Shown here one piece after another: positions 10,167 to 21,619 of a stretch of 64,000 nt of DNA (positions within the stretch are counted from its first letter, which is position 1; every line of letters begins with the position of its first letter). The notes beneath the pieces were generated by a model. It did no database searches and was not told the origin of the DNA. It worked only from the letters and a program-made list of their open reading frames with translations. The DNA lies in the NCBI GenBank assembly GCA_000818945.1, contig KN805415.1, forward strand, positions 124,275 to 188,274. Direction: 5' to 3'. Both the position numbers and the translations under genes were made by a program. Source of the stretch: Schizochytrium sp. CCTCC M209059. Lineage: Eukaryota; Sar; Bigyra; Thraustochytrida; Thraustochytriidae.

Positions 10167-10314
10167 TGAGGTCGTTCTCCAAGGTCGACACAAAGAAACG
10201 TGAATGTAGCGAGAAGTGCAAGAAGAAGCTCGATTCACCTTTGCGGTATGCGATTGATCTTTGCGATATGAATAAAATAGCGTGAATTTTAGTGTAAAAT
10301 TGAATATCTTATGA

Positions 10315-12609
10315 TCACTGCATCTGACAGCTAGGGACAGACTCGAAAGCAGGCCCCGTGCAACCTCGGTATTTTGATGCCGCGGGTTTGAGCAAAGCGG
10401 TCGTAGATTTGGACTGAGCCATTGCAGGAGCGGGTAGAGGGGACGAAGGCCCGTACAGGTCGAGATCAAATGCACCATGCTCATGGTCCATCCAAGCTTC
10501 GATGGCATCGACTGCGCGACGAGGTCCTGTTGTCTCGTCGTGGAGAAGCTCTTTGCGGAGATCCTTGCCGAGCTGGTCTGCACGTGCGGCAGTACTGGAC
10601 GCAAGGGCTTTGCGAATGGCTAGTACCATGGCTCGGGTCTTGGCTCTCGCTGCAGGCACAGCAGCGCCAATCTTCAATCGGTCCACCACACTCGCCCATA
10701 GAAATTGGTCGCCAAAAAACGGGACAGGAATTTGCGCCGTGCCGGCGTACGCGCTCGTCATGAAGGTTCCCGCACCACCATGATGCATGATTGCGGAGCA
10801 TTGGGGAAAGAGTTCGCTGTGACGTGCCTCCTGGATGACTATGGTGTTGCTGCTGAGTGCCGCCCAAGCGGCTTCTGCCTCTTGGAGAGTGATGACACTT
10901 GGGTTTGTTGGTGTTTGTTTGTCGTTGTCCTCGTCTTCGTAAGGTTCATGCAATGATTCCTGTGCCGGTGGACTTGGCGGATGCGTCGCTTTGTCGTTGT
11001 GGAAGGGTTCCAGTGCAATGTTCGCTTCGATATGACTCTCTCGCAGCGCTGGGTCATCTTTGCTTTCATCCTCTGTTTGTGATTGCGACGATGCATCAGA
11101 CGCAGGTGTCGGTGTGAGAGCGCGAGTTGTAAAGCCCTGCGCAAGTTTTTGCATAATAGATACCGAGCCTGGCCGCGGTGATGCCGACTGCGTTTTGCGA
11201 AGATTGGACGCTGGGGGAGGAGGAGGAGCTGCTGTTGCGAGAAGGGGACGAAAGGCATAAAAAAGAACATCACCGTGGGCAGGGACGGTGCACATGTTGC
11301 GAGGGTTGGCGAGCTCTTGCTCGACGATATTGGCGTGATGCAGACATTGGAAAATGATGGCGCGCGCGCCTGGCAATCCCCAGGGCGTGCCATCTACGTG
11401 GAGGCATGCAAGACGATGGAGAGCTTGAATAATGCAAGCCACCAATTTGCGAAACTCGCCCTCTGGTGCGTTGATAGATCCAAAGCCAATGTAAAGAGGA
11501 CCCCTGTCATCGAGTGCGCGCGCTCGCGCGAGAAAATCGTCAAGTTGAGAAGAGGTGTGGAAACCATCGACCTTGGAGGGCCCGTGCGAAGCGGAGAGCT
11601 CGTTGTGGCTTTTGAGAAGCGCGAGACGGTCGCTCTTGGTCATGAGGTAGCCACTGATCATGATATGGCGGCCCCAGTCTCGAGGCTTTGGGATAATAAG
11701 GGAGCTCCAGCAATAGAGAAAGGGCACCTTGCGCCCATTAACATTGATGTTGGAGCTGGCGGCCTCGGACTCGTAAAATGCCTTGGCCGGAAGTCCGAGC
11801 TGCTTGGCTCGAAAGTGGTTGACGTGATCCTTGATAGAAAACCACGTAGCGGTCTCAAAGAGACCGTAGGAAGAAGGATTAAAGACAGAGGGCGCAGCCT
11901 TGTCGTTGGCGGCCGAAAGATAGAGTGGGAAAGGAAAGTCGCGCGAGCGGGTCCAGGGCATTGTAAAGAGCATGAAAACGGGAATACGCAGGTACTCGGC
12001 GAGATGGACGCCACAGTGTGACACTGGATTTGCAACAATGAGCGCAAAATGAGCATTTTCAGGTGGCGTCTGTACGCACGCGTACATGTCGTCAAAGATC
12101 CCCTTCATGATGGCGCGGAAGAGGGTGTAGTTGCGTACGACAAAGTTGGGGCTAGAAAAGGACACAGAGGAGCTCATGAGCTCCATGAGGACCTTGGGGT
12201 CGCCTGCAATTTTCCAGAACTCGAACCCATAGCGCTGCACGACGTTGGCAAAGGCAGCATGCGTGGCGATGCGCACATGGTAGCCTCGCGCAGTGAGTTC
12301 CTCGCCGAGTGCGAGAAAGGGGTTGAGGTCTCCGCGAGACCCAATCGTGACGAGGAGGGCGCACGGCTTGCCCTGCCTAGGCGAGTCGTGTTGGCGCTGC
12401 TGCTGTGCTGGCTCGTGCTTGGCAGAGGACCCTGTTGCCGGTGCTGCTGCCCAGCGTCCCCGCTTATTGGCGTCGTCGGCCTCAGCGTCACGCGAGGTCG
12501 ACCGCGCGTGTCTGCCGCGCGGCCGCCAGTCCACGTCGGCCTCGTCGTCGCTGGCCAGGATGGTGTCCATGCTGAGCCCCTTGAGGCGCTCGTCCAGCTG
12601 CCTCGGCAT
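10315..12609 (-). CDS. GT28/GT1-type glycosyltransferase, sterol 3-beta-glucosyltransferase-like
   Basis: A 764-aa GT-B fold enzyme starting at the ATG at 12609. Residues 1-80 are polar and disordered. The N-terminal Rossmann domain starts at residue 82 with the family signature around GSRGD (90-94), DLNPFLALGEEL and RGYHVRIATH. The nucleotide-sugar-binding C-terminal domain carries HHGGAGT at 609-615 followed by PVPFFGDQFLW, as in UDP-glucose:sterol glucosyltransferases (UGT80/Atg26 catalytic core). There are no PH or GRAM domains. An approximately 110-residue Ser/Pro/Asp-rich insert splits the region between FYAFRPLL and the HHGGAGT motif. Usual enzymes of this core are about 450-600 aa, so the insert and N-tail explain the size. 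The likely reaction is transfer of glucose from UDP-glucose to a sterol or other lipid. The acceptor cannot be read from sequence. Confidence 0.85.
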   Translation of the reverse strand: MPRQLDERLKGLSMDTILASDDEADVDWRPRGRHARSTSRDAEADDANKRGRWAAAPATGSSAKHEPAQQQRQHDSPRQGKPCALLVTIGSRGDLNPFLALGEELTARGYHVRIATHAAFANVVQRYGFEFWKIAGDPKVLMELMSSSVSFSSPNFVVRNYTLFRAIMKGIFDDMYACVQTPPENAHFALIVANPVSHCGVHLAEYLRIPVFMLFTMPWTRSRDFPFPLYLSAANDKAAPSVFNPSSYGLFETATWFSIKDHVNHFRAKQLGLPAKAFYESEAASSNINVNGRKVPFLYCWSSLIIPKPRDWGRHIMISGYLMTKSDRLALLKSHNELSASHGPSKVDGFHTSSQLDDFLARARALDDRGPLYIGFGSINAPEGEFRKLVACIIQALHRLACLHVDGTPWGLPGARAIIFQCLHHANIVEQELANPRNMCTVPAHGDVLFYAFRPLLATAAPPPPPASNLRKTQSASPRPGSVSIMQKLAQGFTTRALTPTPASDASSQSQTEDESKDDPALRESHIEANIALEPFHNDKATHPPSPPAQESLHEPYEDEDNDKQTPTNPSVITLQEAEAAWAALSSNTIVIQEARHSELFPQCSAIMHHGGAGTFMTSAYAGTAQIPVPFFGDQFLWASVVDRLKIGAAVPAARAKTRAMVLAIRKALASSTAARADQLGKDLRKELLHDETTGPRRAVDAIEAWMDHEHGAFDLDLYGPSSPLPAPAMAQSKSTTALLKPAASKYRGCTGPAFESVPSCQMQ

Positions 12610-14294
12610 GGCGGCTCGCCCCCGCGCACGCGCTGCCGGCGTCGAGGTTTTGTCGGGACCTGGGTCTCCCGAGAGGACGACGCCAACGAGCGACGAGCGA
12701 CTGAAGGAGAGAATAGAATGTGCCAGGTCGCGCGGGACCCGACCCGGGCGCGGCTGCGGACGCGGGCGCGCAGCGTTGCGCAGAGAGCGCGAGAGCGCTT
12801 TTCTGCGCTAGGCGAGACGATGCGGCGGCGGCGGTCCCGCCTCGGAGGATGAGGGTGAGGATGGGGTGAGGGCCTTCAAGTTCTGGCCTGTGAGCAGCAG
12901 CAGCGTGCATGGTGGGACATTGCAAGTTTATGGGCCCTGATAAGAACAGAACGAACACCAAGAACTTGAAGGATCATCACCGTGACTGGCATGATGTGGA
13001 CCTCAGTGATCATTCGCGACGCAACTCAGCGGCAGTTGGCAATGAAATAGGCTGTGGTCGGCCAGGGCCGCAGCATACTAGAGCAGGCTGAGAGAGAGAT
13101 AGCAGATAAATAGCGATGGCCACGTAATTTGCTGCCGTCCGTGCGCGGCCGCGCGTGTCGGCGTGCTGCAACGGCAGCTTCACTGTCCTGGAAAGCTGTG
13201 CGTGAGACGGCTTGAAGTTGCATACCTTTGCGTTTCTGCGCGTCACCTTTGTGAGCAGCTGCCATGCTCTACAGTTGACCATTTTGTGGGGTCGTCGCTT
13301 TGACCTCCTCTTCACGCTTCGCTCTCGTTGCCGTCGTCAAAGTCAGTGTTGCTTCATCTCTGCGGAGAAGGCTACCTACGTGCACGTGCTCGTGCCCTTA
13401 TTTGCGCGCATTCGACCTCAGCAGGCGCCGCTACGGATTGAACCAGGCTCACGACGCTGCGCACCTTTTTCCCCCATTCATGACTGCCACGAGAGGAGCG
13501 AGGGAAACTTGCGATCGACAAGTGCTACCGGGACGGGAGAGGCATCCCGAACGAGCGAGATGAACACACCTTTGACGCAGTTCGCTCACGCGCAATATAC
13601 CGGGGTAAAAGAAATGATTTGAGGTAGGAGGGCTGAGGTGGTGGTCCTCAAGACTCTAGCTGATGCAGATGAAGTCCTCGAGCTTCTCAAGCTAAGAAGC
13701 GCACAATGTCTCAAGGTCGTGGACGGGAAGCAAAGCCTGGCAGAAGTTTCTTTACCTTTCTGACGTCCTTAAACGATGTTTCCTCTGAAGGCTGTGTACC
13801 TGAAAACGGCTTCGCTGTGGCTGCACGCGCTAACCATTAAGCGGGTTCTGTGACCAAGACAAGCCAATCCCATCCATTCTCGTCGACGATCAAAGGGGCC
13901 GCACCGCAGAGACATGGCCGAAGACACTGCATAAAATTAAAATAATCACGAAGGCTGAGGCTGACCTTGACCGGGCAGTACAAGTCGGTGCCCCCCCCCC
14001 NNNNNNNNNNNNGATGGTCATGTCGTGTGCGTCACAATCTGATGTGAGTCATCCATGGCAAAAATGCAGTGCCAGATTTCAAGTTGCGAGACGCATCGAC
14101 TCGACTCGACTTGACTCGTCTCGAGTGGGTCTGCCATGACACGATACCTAATCCTCGGGCGGGATTTGCTCATAGGTTTTCCTGGCGACGACAGTGGGCA
14201 GTAGAGTGCGGAGAGGAGAAACGTTTCTTCTTCATGATGGACAGATAGCGTCAAATTCTATCACAGGCTCCCAAAACAGACCCTTTTGTTTATT
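12610..14294. other. Intergenic region with assembly gap
   Basis: No gene is supported. The flanks are the 5' side of the glucosyltransferase gene and the 3' side of the poly-Q protein. The stretch contains mixed-composition DNA, a C10 run at 13991-14000 directly followed by 12 N (14001-14012), and the short repeat GACTCGACTCGACTTGACTCG near 14098-14118. Open frames here either lack ATG starts or show no recognisable protein character. Confidence 0.5.
14001..14012. other. Assembly gap (12 N) after a C10 homopolymer
   Basis: Twelve undetermined bases follow ten consecutive C residues. This suggests a scaffold join or polymerase stall rather than a biological feature. The gap length is probably nominal. 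Confidence 0.95.
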
Positions 14295-14778
14295 CTAGCT
14301 AGTACGGAAGCGCTTCATGAAGGCGTCGTTACCAGAGGCGTTGGCGAGCGCCTCTGGATTTTCACGCTTTCGGTTTTCCATCATCTTTCGAAGATTTTCT
14401 ATGTGGGCATTGATTGAAGCGTCGTCAAAATTTGCACCAGGTCTACCGAGCCCATTCCCTACGGTACTCTGTGATGGTGCTGAAGTGGGACTACTCGTCT
14501 GAGACGAGAGTGGGATGTTGTTGTTCACAGTCTGAAAAGGTTGCAATTGGCCGCGATTAGCAACAGCGAGGAGAGCATAGCGCCGGGAGAGTTCTCGCTG
14601 ATACTCTTCACTGGCAGCGGCCTGAGCTTGTTGGCTGCCCGCGAGGACTTGTTGCTGTTGCTGTTGTTGTTGTCTCTGCTCCTGTTCTTGCTGTTGCTGC
14701 TGTGACTGCTGAAGATGTAGCAATTGCAGTTGTCGTTGCTGCTGTTGCTGGATCAAGAGCTGCTGTTGTTGTTCTTGT

Positions 14779-14828
<50 letters not shown>

Positions 14829-16187
14829 TAAAAACGCTGCGCGTAAGGCGTCAGCTTGTTGCTGGGAGAGACCCGCGAGAATAGAGCCGATCGAAGGCGG
14901 TAGCGCAGCAAGTGCAGCAGGCTGCTGGGCCTTATCGCCGCGGTAAAAGGGACTCGACGTCGCCGTGTGCTGCGTTGTGTCTTGTTGTTGTTGCTGCTGG
15001 GACGAGGCGTACTGGTGATCACGAAGACGAGCTTCGTGGAGCTTTGCAAGCTGCAAGAGACCAGGCTCGAGAGATGCGGAACTGCTTACTTCCTGCGAGA
15101 GACGTCCTTCGCGAGCAAGATCCTGCTGAAAAAGCGCTTGACTCATTTGCGGGGCAAAGAGGCCGGGGGCAAGACTGGGTCCGCTCGCGAGCAGCGAGGA
15201 CTGTGAACTTCCTAACGAAGAGGGGTCGAGCGGGAAGGTGGACGTGAGGCCTAAATAGGATGAGGGCATGGCGGCCGCCGCTGCCGCCGCTGCTGCGGCG
15301 GCAGCAGAGGCAGAAGTGGGTCCAGCAGTGGCGGCGGCGTCTTGCGCCCCTTGAAACATTTGTACTACTCGTGACATCTCGTGCGGAGGGACGAGAGAGT
15401 TTGCGTTGGAAAGGATGTTTGGTGCCGACATGGCAATGGAGGAGTGCGGCACACGCGGAGCCGAGGGGACGCCAACGGATGCAGATGCGGATGCCGAAGA
15501 GGAAGAAGACGCAGAGGCAGGATACGAATTGTATCGCTCTGCAGACGCAGCTTGCTGCATGACTTGTTGCGCGGAGAAGGGCTCGAATACGGAGGGAAGA
15601 CTCGGACTGCAAATGGTGCACGAGTGTGTCCCGCAGCGCGCGATGCCAGTCTCGACGCGTTCTCGGGCAAGCAAGAGGCACTTTGTGCACTTTTCTTTGC
15701 GAGTACAGCGAACGGCATGCGAGAGGAGAACGTTGAGATGCTGTCCCTTTTCCACGCGGCGCAGCATGAAGTGATGGCGCACCGCGTCGAGCGAGCGGTC
15801 GGTTCCGCTGCGCTGTTTGAATCGCACGGCGATTTCGTGCATCCATGATTTGCGGTGAAACTGTCTTGCGCGGACTTTGTGTAAAAAGGATCTCGTGAGT
15901 TCGTCGTCGGAGCGAATGATGTCGACGAGCATTTCCTGTTCCTCTTTGGTGAACCTTCCGGAGTTGCTCGCATCGTCACCGGAGGTGGATTTGCTGTTTC
16001 GGTTTTTGCTGTTTTGGTTCATGCTGCTACTGCTACTGCTACTGCTGCTGCTCACGCTGCTTCCTCTGCGCTTGTTGGTTTGTGGTTGGTCATTTTCCGT
16101 TTTGACGGCGCGGCTCGCCTCCTTGTTGTTGTTGTTGTTGTTGTCGGTCTCCTTACCGTCATTGTTGTCGCTGAGCTTGCCCCTCAT
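14295..16187 (-). CDS. Poly-Q nuclear protein with Myb/SANT-like region and Cys cluster
   Basis: A 630-aa protein from the ATG at 16187. Residues 10-75 are Asn/Ser-rich. Residues 78-150 form a basic helical region (FTKEEQEMLVDIIRSDDELT...) resembling a Myb/SANT-like DNA-binding fold. Residues 157-193 contain a His/Cys cluster with spacing H-x3-C-x5-C-x2-C-x14-C-x4-C-x2-C, reminiscent of a TAZ-type zinc module but lacking its second His. The rest is low complexity: Ser/Ala stretches, an Ala10-type run near residue 300, and several poly-Gln tracts, the longest encoded by CTG-direction repeats near 14776-14827. The whole resembles a transcriptional regulator or coactivator fragment. I cannot assign it to a named family. 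It is the last gene before the gene-free block and is transcribed away from it. Confidence 0.75.
14776..14827. repeat. (CTG)n / poly-Gln coding microsatellite
   Basis: Near-pure CTG on the plus strand, read as CAG (Gln) in the minus-strand gene. It is one of several Gln tracts between about 14645 and 14830 and is likely length-polymorphic. Confidence 0.85.
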
Positions 16188-16581
16188 CGTGGGGTCGCTG
16201 CTTGCGGGGCGCCGATGCCGCTGGTCGGCCGCGTCGGCGGCTCCCGGGCGGCGCGCGGGGTCTGTGGTGTTGCACGTTTTTCCTTCCCTTCTTACTAGAC
16301 CTCGCTCGCGTTTGCTCCCTCGTGTGGGTCTGACGCAGTTGCGGAGGCCCTAAATAGCCACCCACGCACGCCTGGGTGGGTCCACGCCGAGGCGAGCCAG
16401 CCGCCTCGCGCGAGAAGAGGTGGAAAGAGAAGGCCAGCGTCGAGCCCCTCGCCGTCCACGGGCCTGAGCTCCCTCCGCCTCGCGGGCCTGGCCTGCGTCG
16501 AGGCCGGGCCGAGTCTGGGTGTGTCTCGAGGCTCGGAAGCGACCAGCTCCAGCGCTGACGCGGCGAGGAGCTCGCTCAGGC

Positions 16582-16655
16582 CGCTCGCTCTCGCCCTCGC
16601 CCTCGCCCTCGCCCTCGCTCTCGCTCTTGCTCTTGCTCGCGCCCTCGCCGCCTCG
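16582..16655. repeat. Degenerate hexanucleotide repeat (CTCGCC/CTCGCT/CTTGCT)
   Basis: Consecutive CTCGCC units grade into CTCGCT and CTTGCT units. The same hexamer family recurs just upstream of the DBP5-like gene at about 53220-53270. Confidence 0.8.
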
Positions 16656-18308
16656 CCCGCTGCCTCGCGCGCGGCAGGAGAAAGCGGGCTGCCTCGCTCC
16701 CTCGCGCTTTCTCTCTCGCCTCGGTCGAGGCGGGAATGCGCGCGAGGTCGGTCGGCCGCGACGACCCGGGCGAGACCGAGAGAGAGAGAGAGAGAGGATG
16801 GAATGGAATGGAATGGACGACCGCCCGTGAGCGCGGGCGATGCGAGCGATGTCCACGGCTTCTCCGCGCTCGCCGCTTCGTCCTGCCTCGGGGCCGCGCT
16901 CGAGGCGGAGAAGACGCGCGCGAGACGCCGCTCTCCGTCCGCGCGAGGCGCTCGCTCTCCGCGCGAGGCCCCGGAGAAAAAGCAAGATGCGAGAGATGGC
17001 GCGGGGCGGCTGCCGGTCCGGGCGGTCCGGGACCGCGGTCTCTCGCGCGGGTCGAGCGCGAGCGGCGGCGTGCTCGGCTCGCTGGTCGGGGTCTGCTGCC
17101 CGCGGAGGCGGCTCGCGCGCGCTCGGCAGCGAGGTCTGCAGCTGGCGAGCGAGAGGGCGAGCGCGAGCGAGCTGCTTAGGTTTGGCTTGCGAGGTTGTTT
17201 CCGCTGGCGAGGCGCTCTGCGCAATTGCCTTGCAGCTGCTCGCTCGCTCGCTCGCTCGCTTGCCGCAGACTCTGGCTGGCTCTTGCCGGGCCCGCGCCCC
17301 TCGCACGCTGCCGCCGCCGCTGCGAGGGAGGGAGAGAGCGAGGGAGGGAGGCAAGCCCGTCTGGGCGCGCGGAGCGGGGATCGAGGGTATGGGAAATGGT
17401 CGCGCAGAGAGAAGGAATGCAGGAATGAACGAACGAAGGAACGAATGACTGACTGATCGATGGAACGAATGAAAGGACGAGGGGATGAATGTTCGAGTGA
17501 TCGCATGATCGACCCGTCGAACAAGCCGCCAATCGACCGGTCTAGCGAGGGATGGGCAGCAGTGCGCGACCGTCGCCCCCGTCTCTCCGTTCAGTCTCGA
17601 TTCGCCGGTGCGACGTGGTGCGACGCATGCGAGGGCGTGCGGCAGAAAACAAAACAAAGCAATACAAAAAAGAACAAAACAGACCAAACTACAACAGCCA
17701 ACCCTTCGGAACGGAAGGTCCTCGCTCGCGCCGGGAGGAAGCAGCCACAGCAAAAGCCAGCAAGCAAGCACGCACGCATGAGCGGCACAGCAGCCAGCTG
17801 CAGCGAGAGTGAGTGTGAGGGAGAACGAAACAAAAAGAAAGAACCAAGCAAGCGAGCAAGCAACCGCACGAGCGTGCGGGAGGAGGGGGGAGCAGGCAGA
17901 CAGGAGACGCCTCCCCACAGTCTTCGGGAAGCAGCCGCGCCCGGAAGAAGTGGCGCGCAGGCAGCTGCGGGCGCGCACAGGGGTGGAGGAAGAAGCCGCA
18001 GTAGGAAGGGAGGCGGTTGAAGGAGGAAGGCGAAGAGGAAGAGGAAGAGGAAGAGGAGGAGGAGGAGGAAGAGGCGGCGCGCGCGGCCCGGCCGGCAAGG
18101 GAGACCCGCCTCGCATCATCGCTCTGCATTGGCTTGCTTGCTTTGCATTGGTTGGTTGGTTGGTTTACCTTGGCGCGAGGTCGCACGCTGCAGGCCGGCC
18201 TACGCAGGCGCTCTGACGCGCCCTGCTCCGCTCCGGCTTGCGATGGCTGTAGCCAGCCAGAGGCGGCTCGCCATTTGGGCGAAGATAAGTCGACGGCATG
18301 CAGCTGCA

Positions 18309-18346
18309 GTGCATGCATGCATGCATGCATACGTACGTACATGTAT
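18309..18346. repeat. 38-bp uninterrupted alternating purine-pyrimidine tract
   Basis: GCAT repeats pass into ACGT repeats without breaking purine-pyrimidine alternation. Such tracts can adopt Z-DNA. A 15-bp palindrome (GTACGTATTACGTAC) follows at about 18362-18376. Confidence 0.85.
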
Positions 18347-18672
18347 CTATAACTATACCATGTACGTATTACGTACGACACAGAATGCCCTGATAGACCT
18401 TGGACCATAGTCCACGGATCGCGCACCTTGGACCGTGGAGAGCGAATCTGCGAGTCGCGCATCGCACGCCTGCGGCCGGCCGCGGGACCACTGGCGGCGG
18501 CCACGGTCGCTCAAGCAAGCGTGCTCCTGAGCGCGCGCCGGCGTGGAGGTGCCCATCTATCAATCTGCCTCCCTCCCTCCCTCCCTCCCTCGCTCGCTGC
18601 CTGTCTCGCCCCTTCTCATGGGCGGTCGGTCGGTCGGTCGGTCAGTCAGTGAGCCGAGCCAGACGATCGCGG

Positions 18673-18722
18673 CGCACGCAAGGCTGACTGACGGACGCCA
18701 CCCGCGCACCCGATCGACCGCA
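18673..18722. repeat. Dispersed repeat, copy 1 (diverged ~50 bp)
   Basis: Starts CGCACGCAAGGC and continues GACTGACGGAC. It aligns with 21861-21913 with a handful of substitutions and one 3-bp indel. No coding character. Confidence 0.75.
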
Positions 18723-18787
18723 AGGCGGCACCTCCCTCCAACGGCCTCAGCCGTGAGCGTGAGCGTGAGCGTGATCGAGATCGGGCC

Positions 18788-18788
<1 letters not shown>

Positions 18789-18833
<45 letters not shown>
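18789..18833. repeat. (CAG)15 microsatellite
   Basis: Fifteen pure CAG units in non-coding DNA. Confidence 0.95.
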
Positions 18834-18835
<2 letters not shown>

Positions 18836-19445
18836 GTGCGCACAGGAGCGATCATGCCAAGATGCGGCGCAGGCGAGCTCGCCGCAGCCGGCCGCACCGC
18901 TGCCTCTCGCGCGGCCTGGCCTCGCCTCGCCTCGATTGCCTTGCCGCGCGCGGCCCTGTCGCCGCCGCTCGGGCGCGCGCGAGGGCTGCTTGGGCAGGTC
19001 ACTCGGAGGCGCGAGGGAGGAAACAGCTCGCAGACTGTCTGTTTGTTTAGGTGATGCTGGGGCCGCCCGGGGCGCCTTCGCAGGCTCGCTCGCCGAGAGG
19101 AGGCAGCGGCCGGCCGCCGGACGGCTCGCGAGCTGCTCTCGGGCGGCGGGCGCTGGTCGCAGCTCGAGCAGCGCCGCGCGAGGTTCCGGCTTACGGGCGC
19201 GCGCACCCCCTCACGATGGACTCGGCGCTGCGAATTACGCGCGCGGGGACTCGCAGAGCGCGCGGCTCGGGCGCGGAAGGGGCCGGCACACGCAAATGCT
19301 TGCATGGATGCACCAAGGAGCAGCAGCAGGAAGAGCGGCAGGAGGACGGGAGAGTAAAGGAGTGCGACGCGACGCGACTGCGATGCGACTGCGACCGAGG
19401 GATGGATGGGTCGATGGATGGCTGTTCGTGGGCCGGTCTTGAGAG

Positions 19446-19493
19446 CTCGCGAGTTGAAATAGAAATCACTCGCGAGTTGAAAATCACTCGCGA
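19446..19493. repeat. Short tandem duplication starting CTCGCGAGTTGAAA
   Basis: Two adjacent units of 23 and 18 bp share CTCGCGAGTTGAAA and AATCA, followed by a partial third unit (CTCGCGA). CTCGCGAG is itself palindromic. Confidence 0.8.
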
Positions 19494-21497
19494 CGAAGAA
19501 GAAGAAGAAGAAGGAAAAGGAAGAAGGAGAAAACTCAAAGCACATGCGTGTGTGCATCCTCGCGCTCGCATCAGCCGCGGCGAGAGCGAGTGCGTAATAA
19601 GCGAGTGAGAGCAACAGACTGAGAATAAGAAAAACGGTTTTAGGGAGACAGAGAGACCGTCGGCGAGCCATGCAATCAGCGCTCCGATCACGCCACGTGG
19701 CGTTCAAGCGAGCGAGCGCCCCATGCGGAGCGGAAGGCCGGTCGTTGCCTCCATGCTTGCGCCGACCAGGCTCCGCTGGGCACTCAGACGCCACGATGAA
19801 TGTGTAAGTGAGAGAAACAAACGATGACCAGCTGAGTGAATGAAACAGTTTCCTATTTCTATAGTCCTTGTCTTGAGAGCGGCGACTTACAATACAATTC
19901 ACATTATTGTTGCCAGTCTGTGTTCCTCCAAAGTAGAGGATGCGGAATTGGCATCGTGCGCCTCTCTCACTCTCTCTGAATCGGCGATGCGCTGGCTGGC
20001 TAGCCCGAGGTGCACGAGGCTGTCCGGCTGACGCACTGTGGCCTAGCCTCGTTGGCTCCGGAGTCGGAGGGAGGAGAGCAATGGGTTCGCTCGCGTGCAC
20101 AAGGGTTAAGAAGAAGATAAGGCGGTATGGAGGGGCGCCACCCGAAATACGAGCACGCGACCAAACAGCAACCAAGTTAGCAAAGAAGTCAGCTAAATCA
20201 GCGACCAGGCAGTCACAAAGAAGATCAAGAGAGAAGCGAGCAAGCAAGCAAGCACATAAGGCCAGGGGCAGCAAAGTGGTACAGGGCGACGAACGGTGCG
20301 GGTATGCTTGGTCGACAGACTTCGCTCCAGTCAGCAGCCTGAGCTACGTACGCACTTGACGGCTGCGGGAAGAAGCGCGTTGGAAGATACTACCTCATCG
20401 TGTCCCTCAGCGACGTTGCAAATTATACCACTGGAGGTTGGTGCACGTTTTTAAGTCCATGCTGGAGCGAGAACGAGACCAGTGTGGGAAAGTGCGGGCA
20501 AGCGACCGCGGCGAGGGCCCCACCGCACGCAGCTGTGGGCCCTAGCCGGACCGCGAGCTACCACTGATCTGCCTTGTTTCTCGATTCAGCAAGATCGCTA
20601 GCTGGCTGGCTAGGCATGGTGACTGGCTGGCTGGCTGGCTGGCTGGCTCGTTCGTTGGCTGGCAGGCAGGCTACTTGCCTGTACGTCATTCATTAGCCAG
20701 GCAGCGTCCTGCTTTCCTCATTTCACGTCCTTGTCCTTTCTTCTCCGCCTCCTCCTTCCATTACTTCCCCATCATTCAATTTTTCTTTGTTTCTCTGTTT
20801 CTTCCTTTCGTTCTTCTCGTAGGCCTTTCCCAGGTGGTCCTCCTCTTTTCTCCTTCGGCTCGCCATGCCCGGATGCGTTTGAACATCGTCTCCGCCGCCG
20901 ACAGCGGCAGCGGGCCGGCTAACTGCCTAATTCTCTGAAACACCCATCTTCATCCTGCTGCACAGTCCGTCACATCACAGCCAGCAAGGACCCTTTCTGC
21001 TCCCTTCACCCTTCGCGCGAGCCCCGCGAGTTCTCTCGTTCTTCTCGCGCTCAAGCTGAATTTGCGCAGTCGACAACGTGAGGCTGGCGGCACCGTCTGC
21101 ACCGCGCATCATCCATGCATCAGACACTGGCAGTTGTCGTTTCGATGTTTCTTTGGCCAAGCGATTCATCGTCCGTTCGTTCGTCCGCCCGCGCCCGCCG
21201 GCGCCCCCGAGACTACCTCGAATGGAGCACACTGCCGCGATGATTTGACCGCGCGCTCGGCCAGTCTCCTTCGCTCCGCGCGGCTGCGGGCGGTGGCATG
21301 CGCTGCACGCGATGAACGTGACGCGAAGTGCTTGACTCGCGAGAGAAGGCCACTGGCCGCGCGACGCTCACGTCTGCGTTTTAGGTTCGACAGGGCGACT
21401 CAACTGCTCGAAAGGAGCTGCGGACCGTCGCCATCGCTGCGACCGGGACTTTTGCGTTGCGAGCAAGGACAAGAGGAAGACCGCGACAGCCCGCCAA

Positions 21498-21541
<44 letters not shown>
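21498..21541. repeat. (CCAG)11 microsatellite
   Basis: Eleven CCAG units. Similar CCAG/GGCT tracts occur near 20620-20650 and 26593-26628. Confidence 0.95.
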
Positions 21542-21590
21542 GCAAGATTGGCTGGCAGCGACCAACGACACGAAAGAAGGAATTCGCCCG

Positions 21591-21619
21591 CATCGCATCG
21601 CATCGCATCGCATCGCATC
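21591..21619. repeat. (CATCG)n pentanucleotide repeat
   Basis: Nearly six CATCG units in tandem. Confidence 0.95.

Noticed and set aside
13212..13622. 136-codon frame upstream of the N gap
   Set aside because: Begins with a non-ATG codon and has no recognisable protein features.
16582..16655. CTCGCC hexamers considered as interstitial telomere repeat
   Set aside because: The unit is degenerate and unlike TTAGGG-type telomeres; better described as a hexanucleotide microsatellite.
16350..18119. Long minus-strand open frame (about 589 codons) in the gene-free block
   Set aside because: The translation is low-complexity Pro/Leu/Arg/Ser sequence following the DNA repeats. It overlaps equally long frames on both strands and shows no domain.
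18646..20274. Minus-strand open frame of about 540 codons
   Set aside because: It contains an Ala run from the CAG repeat and translated tetranucleotide repeats; no protein character and no conserved motif.
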